From contig JAHXHS010000007.1 in the NCBI GenBank assembly GCA_025656455.1, positions 1 to 64,000 on the forward strand: a stretch of 64,000 bases of DNA. Reading direction: 5' to 3'. Origin of the DNA: Candidatus Thiodiazotropha sp. (ex Epidulcina cf. delphinae) (GTDB lineage Bacteria > Pseudomonadota > Gammaproteobacteria > Chromatiales > Chromatiaceae). Below the pieces are notes generated by a model. The model was not told the DNA's origin. It did not search any database and saw nothing but the letters and a program-made list of their open reading frames with translations. This document shows, in pieces, positions 52,810 through 62,026 of the stretch; the first letter of the stretch is position 1, and each line of letters begins with the position of its first letter. The position numbers and the translations under genes were made by a program.

Positions 52810-55392
52810 ATGCAGAATCTCTACGACCCTGCCTCCATCGAAGCAGAGGTCCAGTCACACTGGGAAAAGACCAAGACCTTCGAGGTCAGCGAAGATCCGC
52901 GCAAGGAGAAGTTCTACTGTCTCTCCATGTTTCCCTATCCCAGCGGCAAGCTGCATATGGGGCATGTGCGCAACTACACCATCGGCGATGTGATCGCGCG
53001 CTACCAGCGTATGCTCGGCAAGAATGTGCTTCAGCCCATGGGATGGGACGCCTTCGGCCTGCCGGCGGAGAATGCCGCCCTCAAGAACAAGGTCGCGCCG
53101 GCTGGTTGGACCAACGACAACATCGCCTATATGAAGGGGCAGCTCAACCGGCTCGGTTTTGGCTATGACTGGCGGCGCGAGCTGGCCACCTGCCGGCCCG
53201 ACTACTACAAGTGGGAGCAATGGCTGTTTACCGAGCTCTATAACAAAGGCCTGGTCTACCGAAAGAACGCGGTGGTCAACTGGGATCCGGTCGACCGGAC
53301 GGTGCTGGCCAATGAGCAGGTTATCGATGGTCGTGGCTGGCGCTCAGGCGCCTTGGTGGAGCGCCGCGAGATACCCCAGTGGTTTGTCAAGATCACCGAC
53401 TATGCCGATGAGCTGCTCGACGAGATCGATAACCTGGAGGGCTGGCCCGAGCAGGTGCGCACCATGCAGCGCAACTGGATCGGCCGGTCATTCGGTGTGC
53501 AGATGAGGTTCGGGATCGAAGCCTCGGACGAGAACCTGTCTATCTACACCACGCGTCCCGATACCCTGATGGGCGTTACCTATGTCGCGGTCGCGGCAGA
53601 ACACCCGCTGGCGCTAAGGGCTGCCGACGGCAATCCCGTCCTGACCGAGTTCATTGAAGCGTGCCGCCGTGGCGGGACCTCTGAGGCGGAGTTGGAGACC
53701 ATCGAGAAAAGAGGCATGCCCCTGGGCGTCAATGCCATCCATCCGGTGAGCGGTGAGGCGGTACCGATCTATGCGGCCAACTTCGTGCTGATGGGCTACG
53801 GCACTGGTGCGGTGATGGCCGTCCCCGGCCATGACGAGCGGGATCACGCCTTCGCCAGGCAGTACGGTATCCCGATCAAACAGGTGATCCATCCGCTGGA
53901 TGGCAGTAATGTGGATATCCAGCACGCCGCTTATACCGAGAAGGGGGTGTTGCAGGCGTCCGGTCCGTTCGACGGTCTCACATCCGAGGCCGCTTTCGAC
54001 GCCATTGCCGAGTGGTTGCAGGCGCGCGGCAAGGGCGAGAAAACCAAACAGTATCGTATCCGCGACTGGGGGGTTTCGCGCCAGCGCTACTGGGGGGCGC
54101 CGATCCCGATGATTCACTGTGAGAAGTGCGGTCTCGTGCCGGTCCCGCTGGAGGATCTGCCGGTGCGCCTCCCAGAGGCTATCGTCTACGACGAACACAC
54201 CATCAATCCGCTCAAGGACAACCCCGCCTTTGCCGACTGTCGCTGTCCCCAGTGTGGCGGTGCGGCGCAACGGGAGACCGACACCTTTGACACCTTCATG
54301 GAGTCGAGCTGGTACTACGCCCGCTATACCTGTCCGGGCGCCGACGCCATGCTCGATGAGCGCGCCGACTATTGGTTGCCAGTTGACCACTACATCGGTG
54401 GTATCGAGCATGCGGTGCTGCATCTGCTGTATGCCCGGTTCTATCACAAACTGCTGCGCGACGCGGGACTGGTGAAGAGCAACGAACCGTTCACCCGTCT
54501 GCTGACCCAGGGCATGGTGGTGGCCGATACCTATTACCGGGAACAGCGTGACGGCTCCAGGCACTGGCATAATCCGACCGAGGTCGAGGTGGAGCGTGAT
54601 GAGAAGGGCCGGCCGCTATCGGCCCGGTTGTCGGCGGATGGCGGGGCGGTGGTGATCGGCGGTATTGAAAAGATGTCGAAGTCGAAAAACAACGGCGTCG
54701 ATCCACAGACCCTGATCGATCGCTACGGCGCCGATACGGTGAGACTCTACACCATGTTCACCTCACCGCCGGACCAATCCCTGGAGTGGAATGACGAAGG
54801 GGTGGAGGGCGCCTATCGTTTTCTCAAGCGGCTGTGGGCCTTGGCTGAGGCCAATCAGGCCAGGCTGGCGGCCAAGGAGGTGGGGGATGCGCTATTGGCC
54901 GAGCCACAGAAAACGGCTCGCCGGGAACTTCACGAACTGCTGAAAAAGGCCCTCTACGACTATGACCGCCAACGTTTCAACAATGTAGTCTCCGCCTGTA
55001 TGGGAATGGTCAATATTCTCTACAGGCTGGGCGATTCAGAGGCGGATCGGGCAGTATTGAAGGAGGGGCTCTCCCTGGTGTTACGGCTGCTGGCGCCTAT
55101 CGCACCCCATATCAGCCATCTGTTGTGGCGCGAGCTGGCGTATGGAGACGAGATCCTTGAAAGCGATTGGCCGCAATCCGACGAAGCCGCCCTTAAGCAG
55201 GAAAGCCTACCTTATGTGGTGCAGGTCAACGGCAAGGTGCGCGCAACCATCCAGGTGCCGGCGGATGCCGACAAATCAGCCGTTGAGAGTATCGCCCTGG
55301 AGAATGACAATGTGCAACGTTTTATCGGTGAAGGAAGGGTGAGGAAGGTGATCGTAGTGCCGAACAAACTGGTGAATGTTGTTGCTAACTAG
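52810..55392 (+). CDS. leuS: leucyl-tRNA synthetase
   Basis: Class I aminoacyl-tRNA synthetase charging tRNA-Leu, 860 residues, the usual bacterial length. The HIGH motif is present as [10 protein letters not shown] (about 49-58), the CP1 editing domain includes [13 protein letters not shown] and [15 protein letters not shown], and the KMSKS loop is [12 protein letters not shown] (about 620). The stop codon TAG is part of the CTAG at the left end of a repeat element; two complete elements and other repeats lie between leuS and its usual operon partner lptE. Confidence 0.98.
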   Translation: MQNLYDPASIEAEVQSHWEKTKTFEVSEDPRKEKFYCLSMFPYPSGKLHMGHVRNYTIGDVIARYQRMLGKNVLQPMGWDAFGLPAENAALKNKVAPAGWTNDNIAYMKGQLNRLGFGYDWRRELATCRPDYYKWEQWLFTELYNKGLVYRKNAVVNWDPVDRTVLANEQVIDGRGWRSGALVERREIPQWFVKITDYADELLDEIDNLEGWPEQVRTMQRNWIGRSFGVQMRFGIEASDENLSIYTTRPDTLMGVTYVAVAAEHPLALRAADGNPVLTEFIEACRRGGTSEAELETIEKRGMPLGVNAIHPVSGEAVPIYAANFVLMGYGTGAVMAVPGHDERDHAFARQYGIPIKQVIHPLDGSNVDIQHAAYTEKGVLQASGPFDGLTSEAAFDAIAEWLQARGKGEKTKQYRIRDWGVSRQRYWGAPIPMIHCEKCGLVPVPLEDLPVRLPEAIVYDEHTINPLKDNPAFADCRCPQCGGAAQRETDTFDTFMESSWYYARYTCPGADAMLDERADYWLPVDHYIGGIEHAVLHLLYARFYHKLLRDAGLVKSNEPFTRLLTQGMVVADTYYREQRDGSRHWHNPTEVEVERDEKGRPLSARLSADGGAVVIGGIEKMSKSKNNGVDPQTLIDRYGADTVRLYTMFTSPPDQSLEWNDEGVEGAYRFLKRLWALAEANQARLAAKEVGDALLAEPQKTARRELHELLKKALYDYDRQRFNNVVSACMGMVNILYRLGDSEADRAVLKEGLSLVLRLLAPIAPHISHLLWRELAYGDEILESDWPQSDEAALKQESLPYVVQVNGKVRATIQVPADADKSAVESIALENDNVQRFIGEGRVRKVIVVPNKLVNVVAN

Positions 55393-55659
55393 GGCCTGTT
55401 AACACGAATCGGATTGCCACTGTTGTGCCTGAAAAAGCCCCAATCAAGGCGCGAGGAGCGCGGTTTGGTCGTTCCAAATAAGCGACGAGCAACGCCGAGT
55501 GGGGCTTTTTCAGGCGCAACCCGAAGGGCCAGGGGCCATTTTTCACCCAGCGGCGTTATCACTCGCTCATGTAGCTGGGCTACACCACGCTCGTTCTGCC
55601 TTGCTGGGTAAAAAATGGCCCCTGGCAGTGACAATCCGATTAGTGTTAACAGGCCCTAG
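55389..55659. repeat. cloverleaf element, 271-bp copy with distinct arms (family A)
   Basis: Outer arms of 34 bp (55389-55422, 55626-55659) pair at 32/34. The first hairpin arm TTGTGCCTGAAAAAGCCCC (55423-55441) pairs with 55501-55519 at 18/19. The linker is CCCGAAGG (55520-55527). The second hairpin arm (GCCAGGGGCCATTTTT from 55528) pairs with the segment ending at 55626. None of its arms resembles those of the other copies, yet the geometry is the same. It begins on the leuS stop codon and shares its final CTAG with the next element. Confidence 0.9.
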
Positions 55660-55925
55660 TGTGGTGTAACGTATAAACTGTACCAATCAGAGGCCCGTCA
55701 ATGCCTCAAGACCAGACGCAGCGCGCAGGCAATGGCAGCGTCCTTGTCAAGCGCTGCAACGCAGGATTGAGGCATTGACGGGCCTCCCTTCGGGCGAGAC
55801 GCTAAGCCGTCATCTGCGTTGTTGCGTTGCTTGGAAAGGGCGCGCCATTCCCGGCGCAACGCGCCTAGCAGCTAACGGCTTAGCGTCTCGCTGATTGGTA
55901 CAGTTTATACGTTACACCACACTAG
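55656..55925. repeat. cloverleaf element, 270-bp perfect copy (family A)
   Basis: Outer arms of 35 bp (55656-55690, 55891-55925) pair perfectly. The first hairpin arm AGGCCCGTCAATGCCTCAA (55691-55709) pairs with 55767-55785 at 19/19. The linker is CCCTTCGG (55786-55793). The second hairpin (55794-55810 with 55875-55891) pairs at 17/17. Length equals that of the copy at 17693-17962. It shares CTAG with the element on its left and ends in CTAGTACTC, which resembles the start of yet another element. Confidence 0.94.
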
Positions 55926-55961
55926 TACTCTTTCAAGGTGATATTGTCGGGTTCAGTCGTA

Positions 55962-56034
55962 GGTCAGGTTGACGCGGAGCGGCTACCTGACTCAATGAGG
56001 GTGTCACGTAGCTGCGCAACGTGACCTACAGGTT
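55962..56034. repeat. GTAGGTCA palindromic repeat
   Basis: GTAGGTCAGGTTGACGCGGA onward at the left and GTCACGTAGC...CAACGTGACCTAC at the right are imperfect inverted copies. Together with CTAGTACTC at 55922 this may be the remains of a third stacked element before lptE. Nothing else is seen in 55926-56084. Confidence 0.5.
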
Positions 56035-56084
56035 TCTAAACGGTCTAAACAGACATCCACTAAGCAAGTCGAGGATGCCGTCAA

Positions 56085-56606
56085 TTGGGAAAAGAAAAGC
56101 ATAGTCGCCGCATAACACCTCTCCACTCCCTCTGGTTGCTGTTGATCCCGTTCCTGTTCACCGGGTGCGGTTTTCATCTCAAGGGCTACCGGCAGGCCTC
56201 TCCCGCCCTGAACGGACTGTTTATCATGGGGAGTGATGAACGGGAGAGTCTGGCCGGTGTTTTGCGGGAGATCCTGCGCAGTGGAGGGGTGGCGCTGGTG
56301 TCTGATGCGGCATCGGCCCGGTATCGACTGCAGATAACCGAGGAGAGATTCCATAGCCGGGTCCTCTCGGTGGATGCCAACGGCAAGGCCCTCGACAATG
56401 AGATGCGACTGGAAGCGGCCTTTCGCCTATATCAGGCCCAGGCCGGGGAAACGCCGCCGGCGCAACGCCTGGAGCTTGTCCGCCAGTTGAGTTACAGCGG
56501 CGACGACGAGCTGGGTCAAAGAAACGAGGCTGCCTTGATGGTCCAGGACATGCGTAACGACATGGCCGGGCAGATCATCCGCCGCCTCGAAGCCTGGTTA
56601 AAATAG
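56085..56606 (+). CDS. lptE: LPS-assembly lipoprotein LptE
   Basis: Outer-membrane lipoprotein that plugs LptD during lipopolysaccharide insertion, 173 residues. The signal sequence ends with lipobox LFTGC, followed by the family start GFHLKGY. The mixed alpha/beta body (SARYRLQITEERF; RLEAAFRLYQ) fits. A TTG start at 56085 has GAGG about 10 bp upstream; no in-frame ATG precedes the signal peptide. It lies 5 bp from holA, as in the conserved leuS-lptE-holA order. Confidence 0.92.
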   Translation: MGKEKHSRRITPLHSLWLLLIPFLFTGCGFHLKGYRQASPALNGLFIMGSDERESLAGVLREILRSGGVALVSDAASARYRLQITEERFHSRVLSVDANGKALDNEMRLEAAFRLYQAQAGETPPAQRLELVRQLSYSGDDELGQRNEAALMVQDMRNDMAGQIIRRLEAWLK

Positions 56607-56610
56607 CCCC

Positions 56611-57621
56611 ATGCGTCTACGCAACGATCAACTGACTGCCCGCCTGCAACGCGATCTTGCGCCAATCTACCTGTTGAGCGGGGATGAACCTTTGCAAATG
56701 CGGGAGGCAGCGGACGAGATACGCGATACAGCAAGGCGGCAGGGGTTCAGCGAGCGCGAGGTGCTGGATCAGAACAGTGGATTTGACTGGTCCGCCCTCC
56801 GCGCCGCGGCCGAAAATCTCTCCCTGTTCGCTGACCGAAGATTGCTGGAGCTGCGGCTCAGCAGTGCCAAGATCGGCGCCGAGGGAGCCAAGACCCTGGG
56901 CGCCTACTGTGAGCGGCCGGCCGATGACACCCTGTTGCTGATCATCCTGCCGAAACTGGAAAAGGCGCAAACGACCAGCAAGTGGCTGAAGGCGATCGAC
57001 CGGCTGGGGGTGATCGTGCAGATCTGGCCAGTGGAAGGGGCGCGTCTGGCGCCCTGGATCGAACAGCGACTGAGACGGGCGGGACTGATACCCGAGGCCG
57101 GGGTGGTGGAGATGCTGGCGGATCGGGTGGAAGGCAATCTGCTTGCCGCCAGCCAGGAGATTGAAAAAATACGCCTCCTGCAGGGGGAAGGGGTGGTCAA
57201 TGCCGAGCAGCTTGCCGAGGTCGTTGCCGATAGCGCCCGTTTCGATATTTTCGGCTTGGTCGATACCTTGCTTGTCGGGGAGACGGCCAAGGGTATGCGG
57301 ATGCTCCAGGGTCTGAAGGCCGAAGGCGTTGCCGCGCCTGTCGTGCTTTGGGCCTTGAGCAGAGAGATCCGGGTCCTGGCCGAGATGGCCTACGAGGTGG
57401 AGCGGGGGCAGGGGGTGGATCAGGTGATGGGGGCCCACCGGGTATGGGAGAAACGCAAGTCGATGATACGCAAGGCGTTAGGTCGGCAAGCAGCCCATTG
57501 GCGCCGACTGTTGTGTCGTTGCGCCGATACGGATAGGGCGGTAAAGGGGTTGTCTCCCGCCGACCCCTGGCTGATGTTGCATGAGCTGGCGCAGGGAATG
57601 GCCGGCGTGTCGCGCATGTGA
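56611..57621 (+). CDS. holA: DNA polymerase III subunit delta
   Basis: Clamp-loader delta subunit that opens the beta clamp, 336 residues. The N-terminus LAPIYLLSGDEPLQMREAAD is canonical, with the QNSGFDWSAL and SLFADRRLLELRL blocks and the C-terminal helical collar domain. It follows lptE by 4 bp. The usual next gene nadD is displaced by the EF-hand genes, a protease and proA. Confidence 0.96.
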   Translation: MRLRNDQLTARLQRDLAPIYLLSGDEPLQMREAADEIRDTARRQGFSEREVLDQNSGFDWSALRAAAENLSLFADRRLLELRLSSAKIGAEGAKTLGAYCERPADDTLLLIILPKLEKAQTTSKWLKAIDRLGVIVQIWPVEGARLAPWIEQRLRRAGLIPEAGVVEMLADRVEGNLLAASQEIEKIRLLQGEGVVNAEQLAEVVADSARFDIFGLVDTLLVGETAKGMRMLQGLKAEGVAAPVVLWALSREIRVLAEMAYEVERGQGVDQVMGAHRVWEKRKSMIRKALGRQAAHWRRLLCRCADTDRAVKGLSPADPWLMLHELAQGMAGVSRM

Positions 57622-57677
57622 TGAGTCGCACACCCCAGGATGGGAACAAACCGCCTGGGAATGGCGTTCTTTATATT

Positions 57678-57720
57678 TGTGACTTGTTTCAACCATTTTT
57701 TTCTTCCGACGTTGTCTCAT
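57678..57720 (+). promoter_or_regulatory. CRP-like site and -10 box upstream of EF-hand gene 1
   Basis: TGTGACTTGTTTCAAC (57678-57693) matches the CRP pattern TGTGA-N6-TCACA. CGTTGTCTCAT follows at 57710-57720. With TCTCAT (57715-57720) taken as the -10 hexamer, the site centre is at -41.5. The spacing is the same to the base in front of EF-hand genes 2 and 3. Confidence 0.7.
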
Positions 57721-57784
57721 CTGTCACCGGAGACCTCGATCTAGAGGACTTTAGGATCTGAAAAACCAATGAAAGGAGAACCTG

Positions 57785-58033
57785 ATGAAAACAATTACCA
57801 TGAAAAGAACCCTCGTTGCGCTGGCGGCCGCCGGATTTGTCACCGTTGCCATGGCCGGTGAAGAGGCCTTCAAGAAACTCGATGCGAACGCCGACGGTTA
57901 TATCTCGGCTGAAGAGTCCACTGCCGACGAGAGACTCTACCAGGGCTGGGCGACAGCCGATACCAACGATGACGGCATGATAGACGCCGCTGAATTCAGT
58001 GCATTCGAGGTAAACAATACTAAGAGTGAATAG
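57785..58033 (+). CDS. small exported EF-hand protein 1
   Basis: An 82-residue precursor with signal peptide (VALAAAGFVTVAMA, cleavage before GEEAF) and two canonical EF-hand loops, DANADGYISAEE (33-44) and DTNDDGMIDAAE (59-70). It probably binds calcium in the periplasm. It is the first of three homologous tandem genes, each with its own promoter-like leader. AAAGGAG lies 6 bp upstream of the ATG. Confidence 0.88.
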   Translation: MKTITMKRTLVALAAAGFVTVAMAGEEAFKKLDANADGYISAEESTADERLYQGWATADTNDDGMIDAAEFSAFEVNNTKSE

Positions 58034-58069
58034 CTGAATATCCATCCACTGAAAACGGATGGGAAGAGG

Positions 58070-58104
58070 CCGGTGGCCGGTTTGAGCCGGTCACCGGTTT
58101 TTTT
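58070..58104 (+). terminator. intrinsic terminator after EF-hand gene 1
   Basis: CCGGTGGCCGG, loop TTTGAG, CCGGTCACCGG, then seven T's. This supports separate transcription of the first EF-hand gene. Confidence 0.9.
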
Positions 58105-58193
58105 GTGAGCCGGACATGGCCGGGTTGCTCTGCCTGCAAGGCGTTGGAAGCCTTGAAACAGGGAAAAAGCAATAAGAATTAGATTCCTTTTTG

Positions 58194-58236
58194 TGTGATT
58201 TGCCTCACGCTATTTTTTTTCCTCGCGTTGTCTCAT
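58194..58236 (+). promoter_or_regulatory. CRP-like site and -10 box upstream of EF-hand gene 2
   Basis: TGTGATTTGCCTCACG (58194-58209) followed at the same distance by CGTTGTCTCAT (58226-58236). TCTCAT is at 58231-58236, placing the site centre at -41.5. Confidence 0.72.
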
Positions 58237-58286
58237 TTATTTCCGGAGTGAGGTGTTTGGATCATTAATTATCCAATGAGGAGAGG

Positions 58287-58562
58287 ATGATGAAAAAAAG
58301 GACGATGAAGCAAACGACTGTGACATTGGCAGCGGCCGGATTTTTTACAGCCGTCCTGGCTGCCGAGGGCGGTTTCGCCAAACTGGACTGCAACGACGAT
58401 GGTTACATCTCAGTGATCGAATCCGTTGCCGATGAGACGCTTCACCAGAGTTGGGCGAGAATCGATTCCAACAGTGACGGCAAGATAGATGGCGTGGAAT
58501 TCAGTGCCTTCGAAGCCAAAGGCTCCAAGCATGAAGAACGGGAGGTCCGCCCTCTGAATTAG
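58287..58562 (+). CDS. small exported EF-hand protein 2
   Basis: A 91-residue paralogue of the preceding protein with signal peptide (TLAAAGFFTAVLA) and EF-hand loops DCNDDGYISVIE and DSNSDGKIDGVE. The first loop has Cys at position 2, absent from the sisters. The C-terminus is longer and charged (KHEEREVRPLN). GAGGAGAGG precedes the ATG. Confidence 0.87.
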   Translation: MMKKRTMKQTTVTLAAAGFFTAVLAAEGGFAKLDCNDDGYISVIESVADETLHQSWARIDSNSDGKIDGVEFSAFEAKGSKHEEREVRPLN

Positions 58563-58667
58563 GCGATTCGTCTCTATGTTGATCAGTAAGTCGTATGAGA
58601 AATGGCGCCGAAAACCCGAATCAGTCGAATACCCATTTTTAATTCCTGGGAATTTAAGTTGTGGTTT

Positions 58668-58710
58668 TGTGATTCACTTCACCGCTTTTCTTTCGTAGGC
58701 GTTGTCTCAT
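58668..58710 (+). promoter_or_regulatory. CRP-like site and -10 box upstream of EF-hand gene 3
   Basis: TGTGATTCACTTCACC (58668-58683), then CGTTGTCTCAT (58700-58710) at the identical distance; TCTCAT is at 58705-58710. The leader downstream also has an AGGCC/GGCCT hairpin (about 58721-58751). Confidence 0.72.
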
Positions 58711-58784
58711 TGCCCCCGGAGGCCATAAAGAGGATCTTTAGGGGCCTTTGGATCGAAAACCCATTATAAATCGTTAAGGAGAAC

Positions 58785-59036
58785 ATGATGAAAAAGAGAA
58801 TGTTTCAACAAGCCGCAGTGGCATTGGCGGCTGCCGGGTTCATCACCGCTGCTGTGGCCGGTGAGGATATGTTCACGAAACTCGACAGCAATGCGGACGG
58901 CGTTATCTCTTCTGAAGAGGCTACCGCCAACGAAGCCCTCTACAAGGGCTGGGAATCCGCGGATGCGAATCAGGATGGCCAAGTCGATGCGGCTGAGTTC
59001 AGCGCATTCGAGGCCCAGACGCCTGAAGGCAAATAG
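58785..59036 (+). CDS. small exported EF-hand protein 3
   Basis: An 83-residue paralogue with signal peptide (VALAAAGFITAAVA, cleavage before GEDMF) and EF-hand loops DSNADGVISSEE and DANQDGQVDAAE. It is closest to protein 1. AAGGAG lies 5 bp upstream of the ATG. It is convergent with the aspartic protease gene, 21 bp apart. Confidence 0.88.
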   Translation: MMKKRMFQQAAVALAAAGFITAAVAGEDMFTKLDSNADGVISSEEATANEALYKGWESADANQDGQVDAAEFSAFEAQTPEGK

Positions 59037-59057
59037 TGACAGGCTAAGGCTCCCCCG

Positions 59058-59573
59058 CTAAGGGGGGGCGATACCGGCAGCCAGCTTAGTCTGGCTGCCG
59101 GTCGCCACCTTCGCCAAGTGGCAATTGCTCAACTGTAGCTGTGGCGGCTCAGTGGAGAAGATGAAAGGGGAGGCCTTCAATAAGGCGCTGAGCCCCAAAA
59201 TCTGCCGGGTCTTGCCCGGAAACACCGCAACCTCAACCTCCTCGAGGAGGCATTCGTCGCCGATACGGACATTGGTGATTGCGTAGACGGGAACGCTCAT
59301 TTCCGCGCCGTTTGCCAAGGTCCCTTTCAGATCCCGTATATAGCGGGGGTTTTCGGCAAGCTGCAATTCAGCCAGGGTGGTCTCATTGATGGTCATATAA
59401 CTGGAGCCGGTGTCGACCATGAAGTCGCTGGGAGGCATCTCGCCGATGCTGCCGGAGATGTAATAGGTGTTCGCTCCCTTTGAATGCATGGGGACATCAA
59501 ACACAAACTGATCGGCCTGCAGTTGTCCGGTGACGCTGAGCAACAGCAGAGTGAAGAGGATTGATTTGATCAT
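59058..59573 (-). CDS. exported retropepsin-like aspartic protease
   Basis: A 171-residue protein with signal peptide (SILFTLLLLSVTGQLQA) and a single retropepsin-like domain: active-site FMVDTGSSYMTI (Asp at about 54), a flap-like region, and ILGLSALLK as the hydrophobic-hydrophobic-Gly motif. Single-domain members act as dimers; it would be periplasmic. The 3' end encodes a CCGGCAGCCAG/CTGGCTGCCGG hairpin (59074-59101) that could also work as a bidirectional transcription stop for the convergent EF-hand gene. Confidence 0.82.
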   Translation of the reverse strand: MIKSILFTLLLLSVTGQLQADQFVFDVPMHSKGANTYYISGSIGEMPPSDFMVDTGSSYMTINETTLAELQLAENPRYIRDLKGTLANGAEMSVPVYAITNVRIGDECLLEEVEVAVFPGKTRQILGLSALLKASPFIFSTEPPQLQLSNCHLAKVATGSQTKLAAGIAPP

Positions 59574-59997
59574 GGCTCTCAGGACCGCTCACGCATTTGC
59601 AATTGTCTAACCATTAGAGCGGTCAAGTTGGACTGAACTTAAGCGTTTAGGCTTATTAGGCGAGCAATAAATTCCCCGGCGTCACTGAATCAAGCGGGGG
59701 GTGTGTCTGAAGGCGTCATCTCCGAAAGGGGAGTCACGATGTCTTGAGCAGTGCGTGAGATGCCTGGCTAACTTATTGTATTTATAGCGTAAAAACCAAT
59801 TTCGACAGCTCAGGGCTGACCATCTCCGGGCCGATGGGAGTCGATGCGGAGTCACTGCCGATTCCACTTCAAAAGCAGGGTTTTCTCTCCCTATCGAATG
59901 GGCGCGCAAGGGGGACTGACAAAAAGGGTCATTTTCCTCGAGAGTTTGATACAGTAAAGTGTTTGAGTTGCTGGCAACAGAGATAATACAGAAAAGC
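59574..59997. other. intergenic region between protease and proA
   Basis: A 424-bp gap between divergent genes. It contains a small CTCCGAAAGGGGAG hairpin near 59730 and an AT-rich stretch around 59770-59790 (TTATTGTATTTATAGCG) that could carry a promoter. I recognise no riboswitch, RNA gene or ORF. Confidence 0.3.
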
Positions 59998-61269
59998 ATG
60001 CTTGAAAAGATTTCCAACGTCACGAGTTACATGGAACAACTGGGTCAGAAGGCTCGTCTGGCTTCGCGTGTCCTGGCCAGTGCCGGCACAGCGCAGAGGG
60101 ACCGGGCGCTGGAGGCCATTGCCGATGAGCTGAATCTGGCCCGAGAGGCCCTGATGGCTGAAAACCGGCGGGATATGCAGGTCGGCGAGGAGAAGGGGCT
60201 GGAGGCGGCCCTGCTGGATCGACTGGAACTAACGCCCGCCCGCATCGACGGCATGATCGAGGGGTTGCGTCAGATTGCCGCCCTTTCCGATCCTATCGGC
60301 GAGGTCTTTGACCTGACCTATCGGCCGAGCGGGATTCAGGTTGGCCGTATGCGGGTGCCCTTGGGGGTGGTCGGGATCATCTATGAATCACGTCCCAATG
60401 TGACCGCCGATGCTGCGGCGCTTTGCCTGAAGTCGGGTAACGCAGCGGTTTTGCGTGGCGGATCCGAGGCCTATCATTCCAACCAGGCGATTGCCCGGTG
60501 TATCGGCGCCGGACTGCTCAAGGCGAGACTTCCCGAGACGGCTGTGCAAGTGGTGGCCACCACCGATCGATCCGCGGTCGGCAGGATGATCGCCATGCCC
60601 CGGTATGTCGATGTGATCATCCCGCGTGGCGGCAAGGGGCTGATCGAGCGCATCAGTCAGGATGCCCGGGTGCCGGTCATCAAGCATCTGGACGGTATCT
60701 GTCATGTCTACATCGATGACCAGGCCGAAGTGGGCAAGGCCTTTGATGTGGCGATGAATGCCAAGACCCAGCGATACGGCACCTGCAATACCATGGAGAC
60801 CCTGCTGGTGGCGCAAGGTATTGCCGAGGAGATGCTGTTGATGCTTGCGGCTCCATTGTTCGAGAAGGGTGTCGAGATCCGCGGCTGTGAGCGGACGCGT
60901 GAGATCATCGACGGCTGTGTCGAAGCGACCGATGCGGATTGGGATAGGGAATATCTGGCGCCGATTCTCGCCATCAGGGTGGTGGCCGGACTGGATGAGG
61001 CGATCGAGCACATCAATACCCACAGCTCCCAACATACCGACGCCATCGTGACCGAGAATTTTACCCGGGCGCGCCGTTTTCTTACCGAGGTCGACTCCAG
61101 TTCAGTGATGGTCAATGCCTCCACTCGTTTTGCTGACGGCTTTGAATACGGCTTGGGCGCTGAGATCGGGATATCCACCGACAAGTTTCATGCCCGTGGT
61201 CCGGTCGGGCTGGAAGGGCTGACTTCGGTGAAATACATCGTCCTGGGTGATGGGCATATCCGCACCTGA
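59998..61269 (+). CDS. proA: gamma-glutamyl phosphate reductase
   Basis: NADPH-dependent reductase of proline synthesis, about 423 residues. Blocks include [29 protein letters not shown] (shown in part), the catalytic Cys in [13 protein letters not shown], and the C-terminal [15 protein letters not shown] segment [21 protein letters not shown]. The ATG at 59998 is chosen; ATG 60031 also gives a typical ProA N-terminus, and GTG 59959 is in frame. It is 5 bp from nadD, so they form an operon. Confidence 0.96.
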   Translation: MLEKISNVTSYMEQLGQKARLASRVLASAGTAQRDRALEAIADELNLAREALMAENRRDMQVGEEKGLEAALLDRLELTPARIDGMIEGLRQIAALSDPIGEVFDLTYRPSGIQVGRMRVPLGVVGIIYESRPNVTADAAALCLKSGNAAVLRGGSEAYHSNQAIARCIGAGLLKARLPETAVQVVATTDRSAVGRMIAMPRYVDVIIPRGGKGLIERISQDARVPVIKHLDGICHVYIDDQAEVGKAFDVAMNAKTQRYGTCNTMETLLVAQGIAEEMLLMLAAPLFEKGVEIRGCERTREIIDGCVEATDADWDREYLAPILAIRVVAGLDEAIEHINTHSSQHTDAIVTENFTRARRFLTEVDSSSVMVNASTRFADGFEYGLGAEIGISTDKFHARGPVGLEGLTSVKYIVLGDGHIRT

Positions 61270-61274
61270 TCGAT

Positions 61275-61937
61275 ATGATCGGCATTCTCGGCGGCACCTT
61301 CGATCCGGTCCACTTCGGCCATCTGCGCACCGCCCTGGAGGTGATGCAGGGGGTGGGCCTGGAAGAGGTGCGTTTTATTCCCTTGTTCCAGGCGGTTCAC
61401 CGCGATCAACCCGAGGTTTCGCCACGGCTCAGGCTGAAGATGGTGCAAATCGCCATCCAGGGACAGCAGGGTTTCGTCGCCGACGACCGGGAGATGCAGC
61501 GCACAGGTGATTCCTACAGTGTGGATACCCTCCGTGAACTACGTCAGGCGTGGCCGGACAAGCCGCTCTGTCTGCTGTTGGGCATGGACGCCTTCAGCGG
61601 TTTTCCCGAGTGGCGCCGTCCCGATGAGATTCTGCGTCTGGCCCATTTGATCGTGATGCAGCGCCCTGGCCAGGGGGAGGGGGATCCCACCGATCCGCGG
61701 GTGAGGGGGATGGTTGAGGCGCACCGCTGCATGCGGCGCTCACAACTGAAAGAGCGAGGGGCCGGCTGCATCTTTTTCCAACCGGTAACCCAGTTGCAAA
61801 TATCGGCTAGCCATATACGCGCCATGGTCGCCACCGGGCAGAGCCCCCGCTATCTTTTGCCTGAGCCGGTTTTGCGGGTGATAGAGGAGAATCGCTTGTA
61901 TCAGAGTGAGCGCTCCACTCCGTTCGATGGCGCATAA
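61275..61937 (+). CDS. nadD: nicotinate-nucleotide adenylyltransferase
   Basis: Transfers AMP to nicotinate mononucleotide in NAD synthesis. It has 220 residues, with the nucleotidyltransferase motif GGTFDPVHFGHLR (HxGH) and the C-terminal ISASHIR signature (usually ISSTxIR). It follows proA by 5 bp and precedes rsfS, the common order. Confidence 0.95.
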   Translation: MIGILGGTFDPVHFGHLRTALEVMQGVGLEEVRFIPLFQAVHRDQPEVSPRLRLKMVQIAIQGQQGFVADDREMQRTGDSYSVDTLRELRQAWPDKPLCLLLGMDAFSGFPEWRRPDEILRLAHLIVMQRPGQGEGDPTDPRVRGMVEAHRCMRRSQLKERGAGCIFFQPVTQLQISASHIRAMVATGQSPRYLLPEPVLRVIEENRLYQSERSTPFDGA

Positions 61938-61966
61938 TTCGGTTAAAACGATTTTTCACAATCAAT

Positions 61967-61983
61967 ATGAGACACTACACTAG
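61967..61983. repeat. solo end of cloverleaf element
   Basis: GACACTACACTAG (61971-61983) is identical to the outer end of the element at 17693-17962. No partner end is nearby. It lies between nadD and rsfS. Confidence 0.5.
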
Positions 61984-62026
61984 TTAATAACCCAACACCT
62001 TTTCTCAGCAACAGATACAGGACTCA

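Noticed and set aside
55414..55611. Open frames inside the cloverleaf elements (about 65-80 codons)
   Set aside because: They span paired arms on both strands, have no ribosome-binding site and no conserved protein sequence between copies.
59574..59997. Riboswitch or structured RNA upstream of proA
   Set aside because: Several short hairpins occur, but no conserved core of a known riboswitch class could be recognised.
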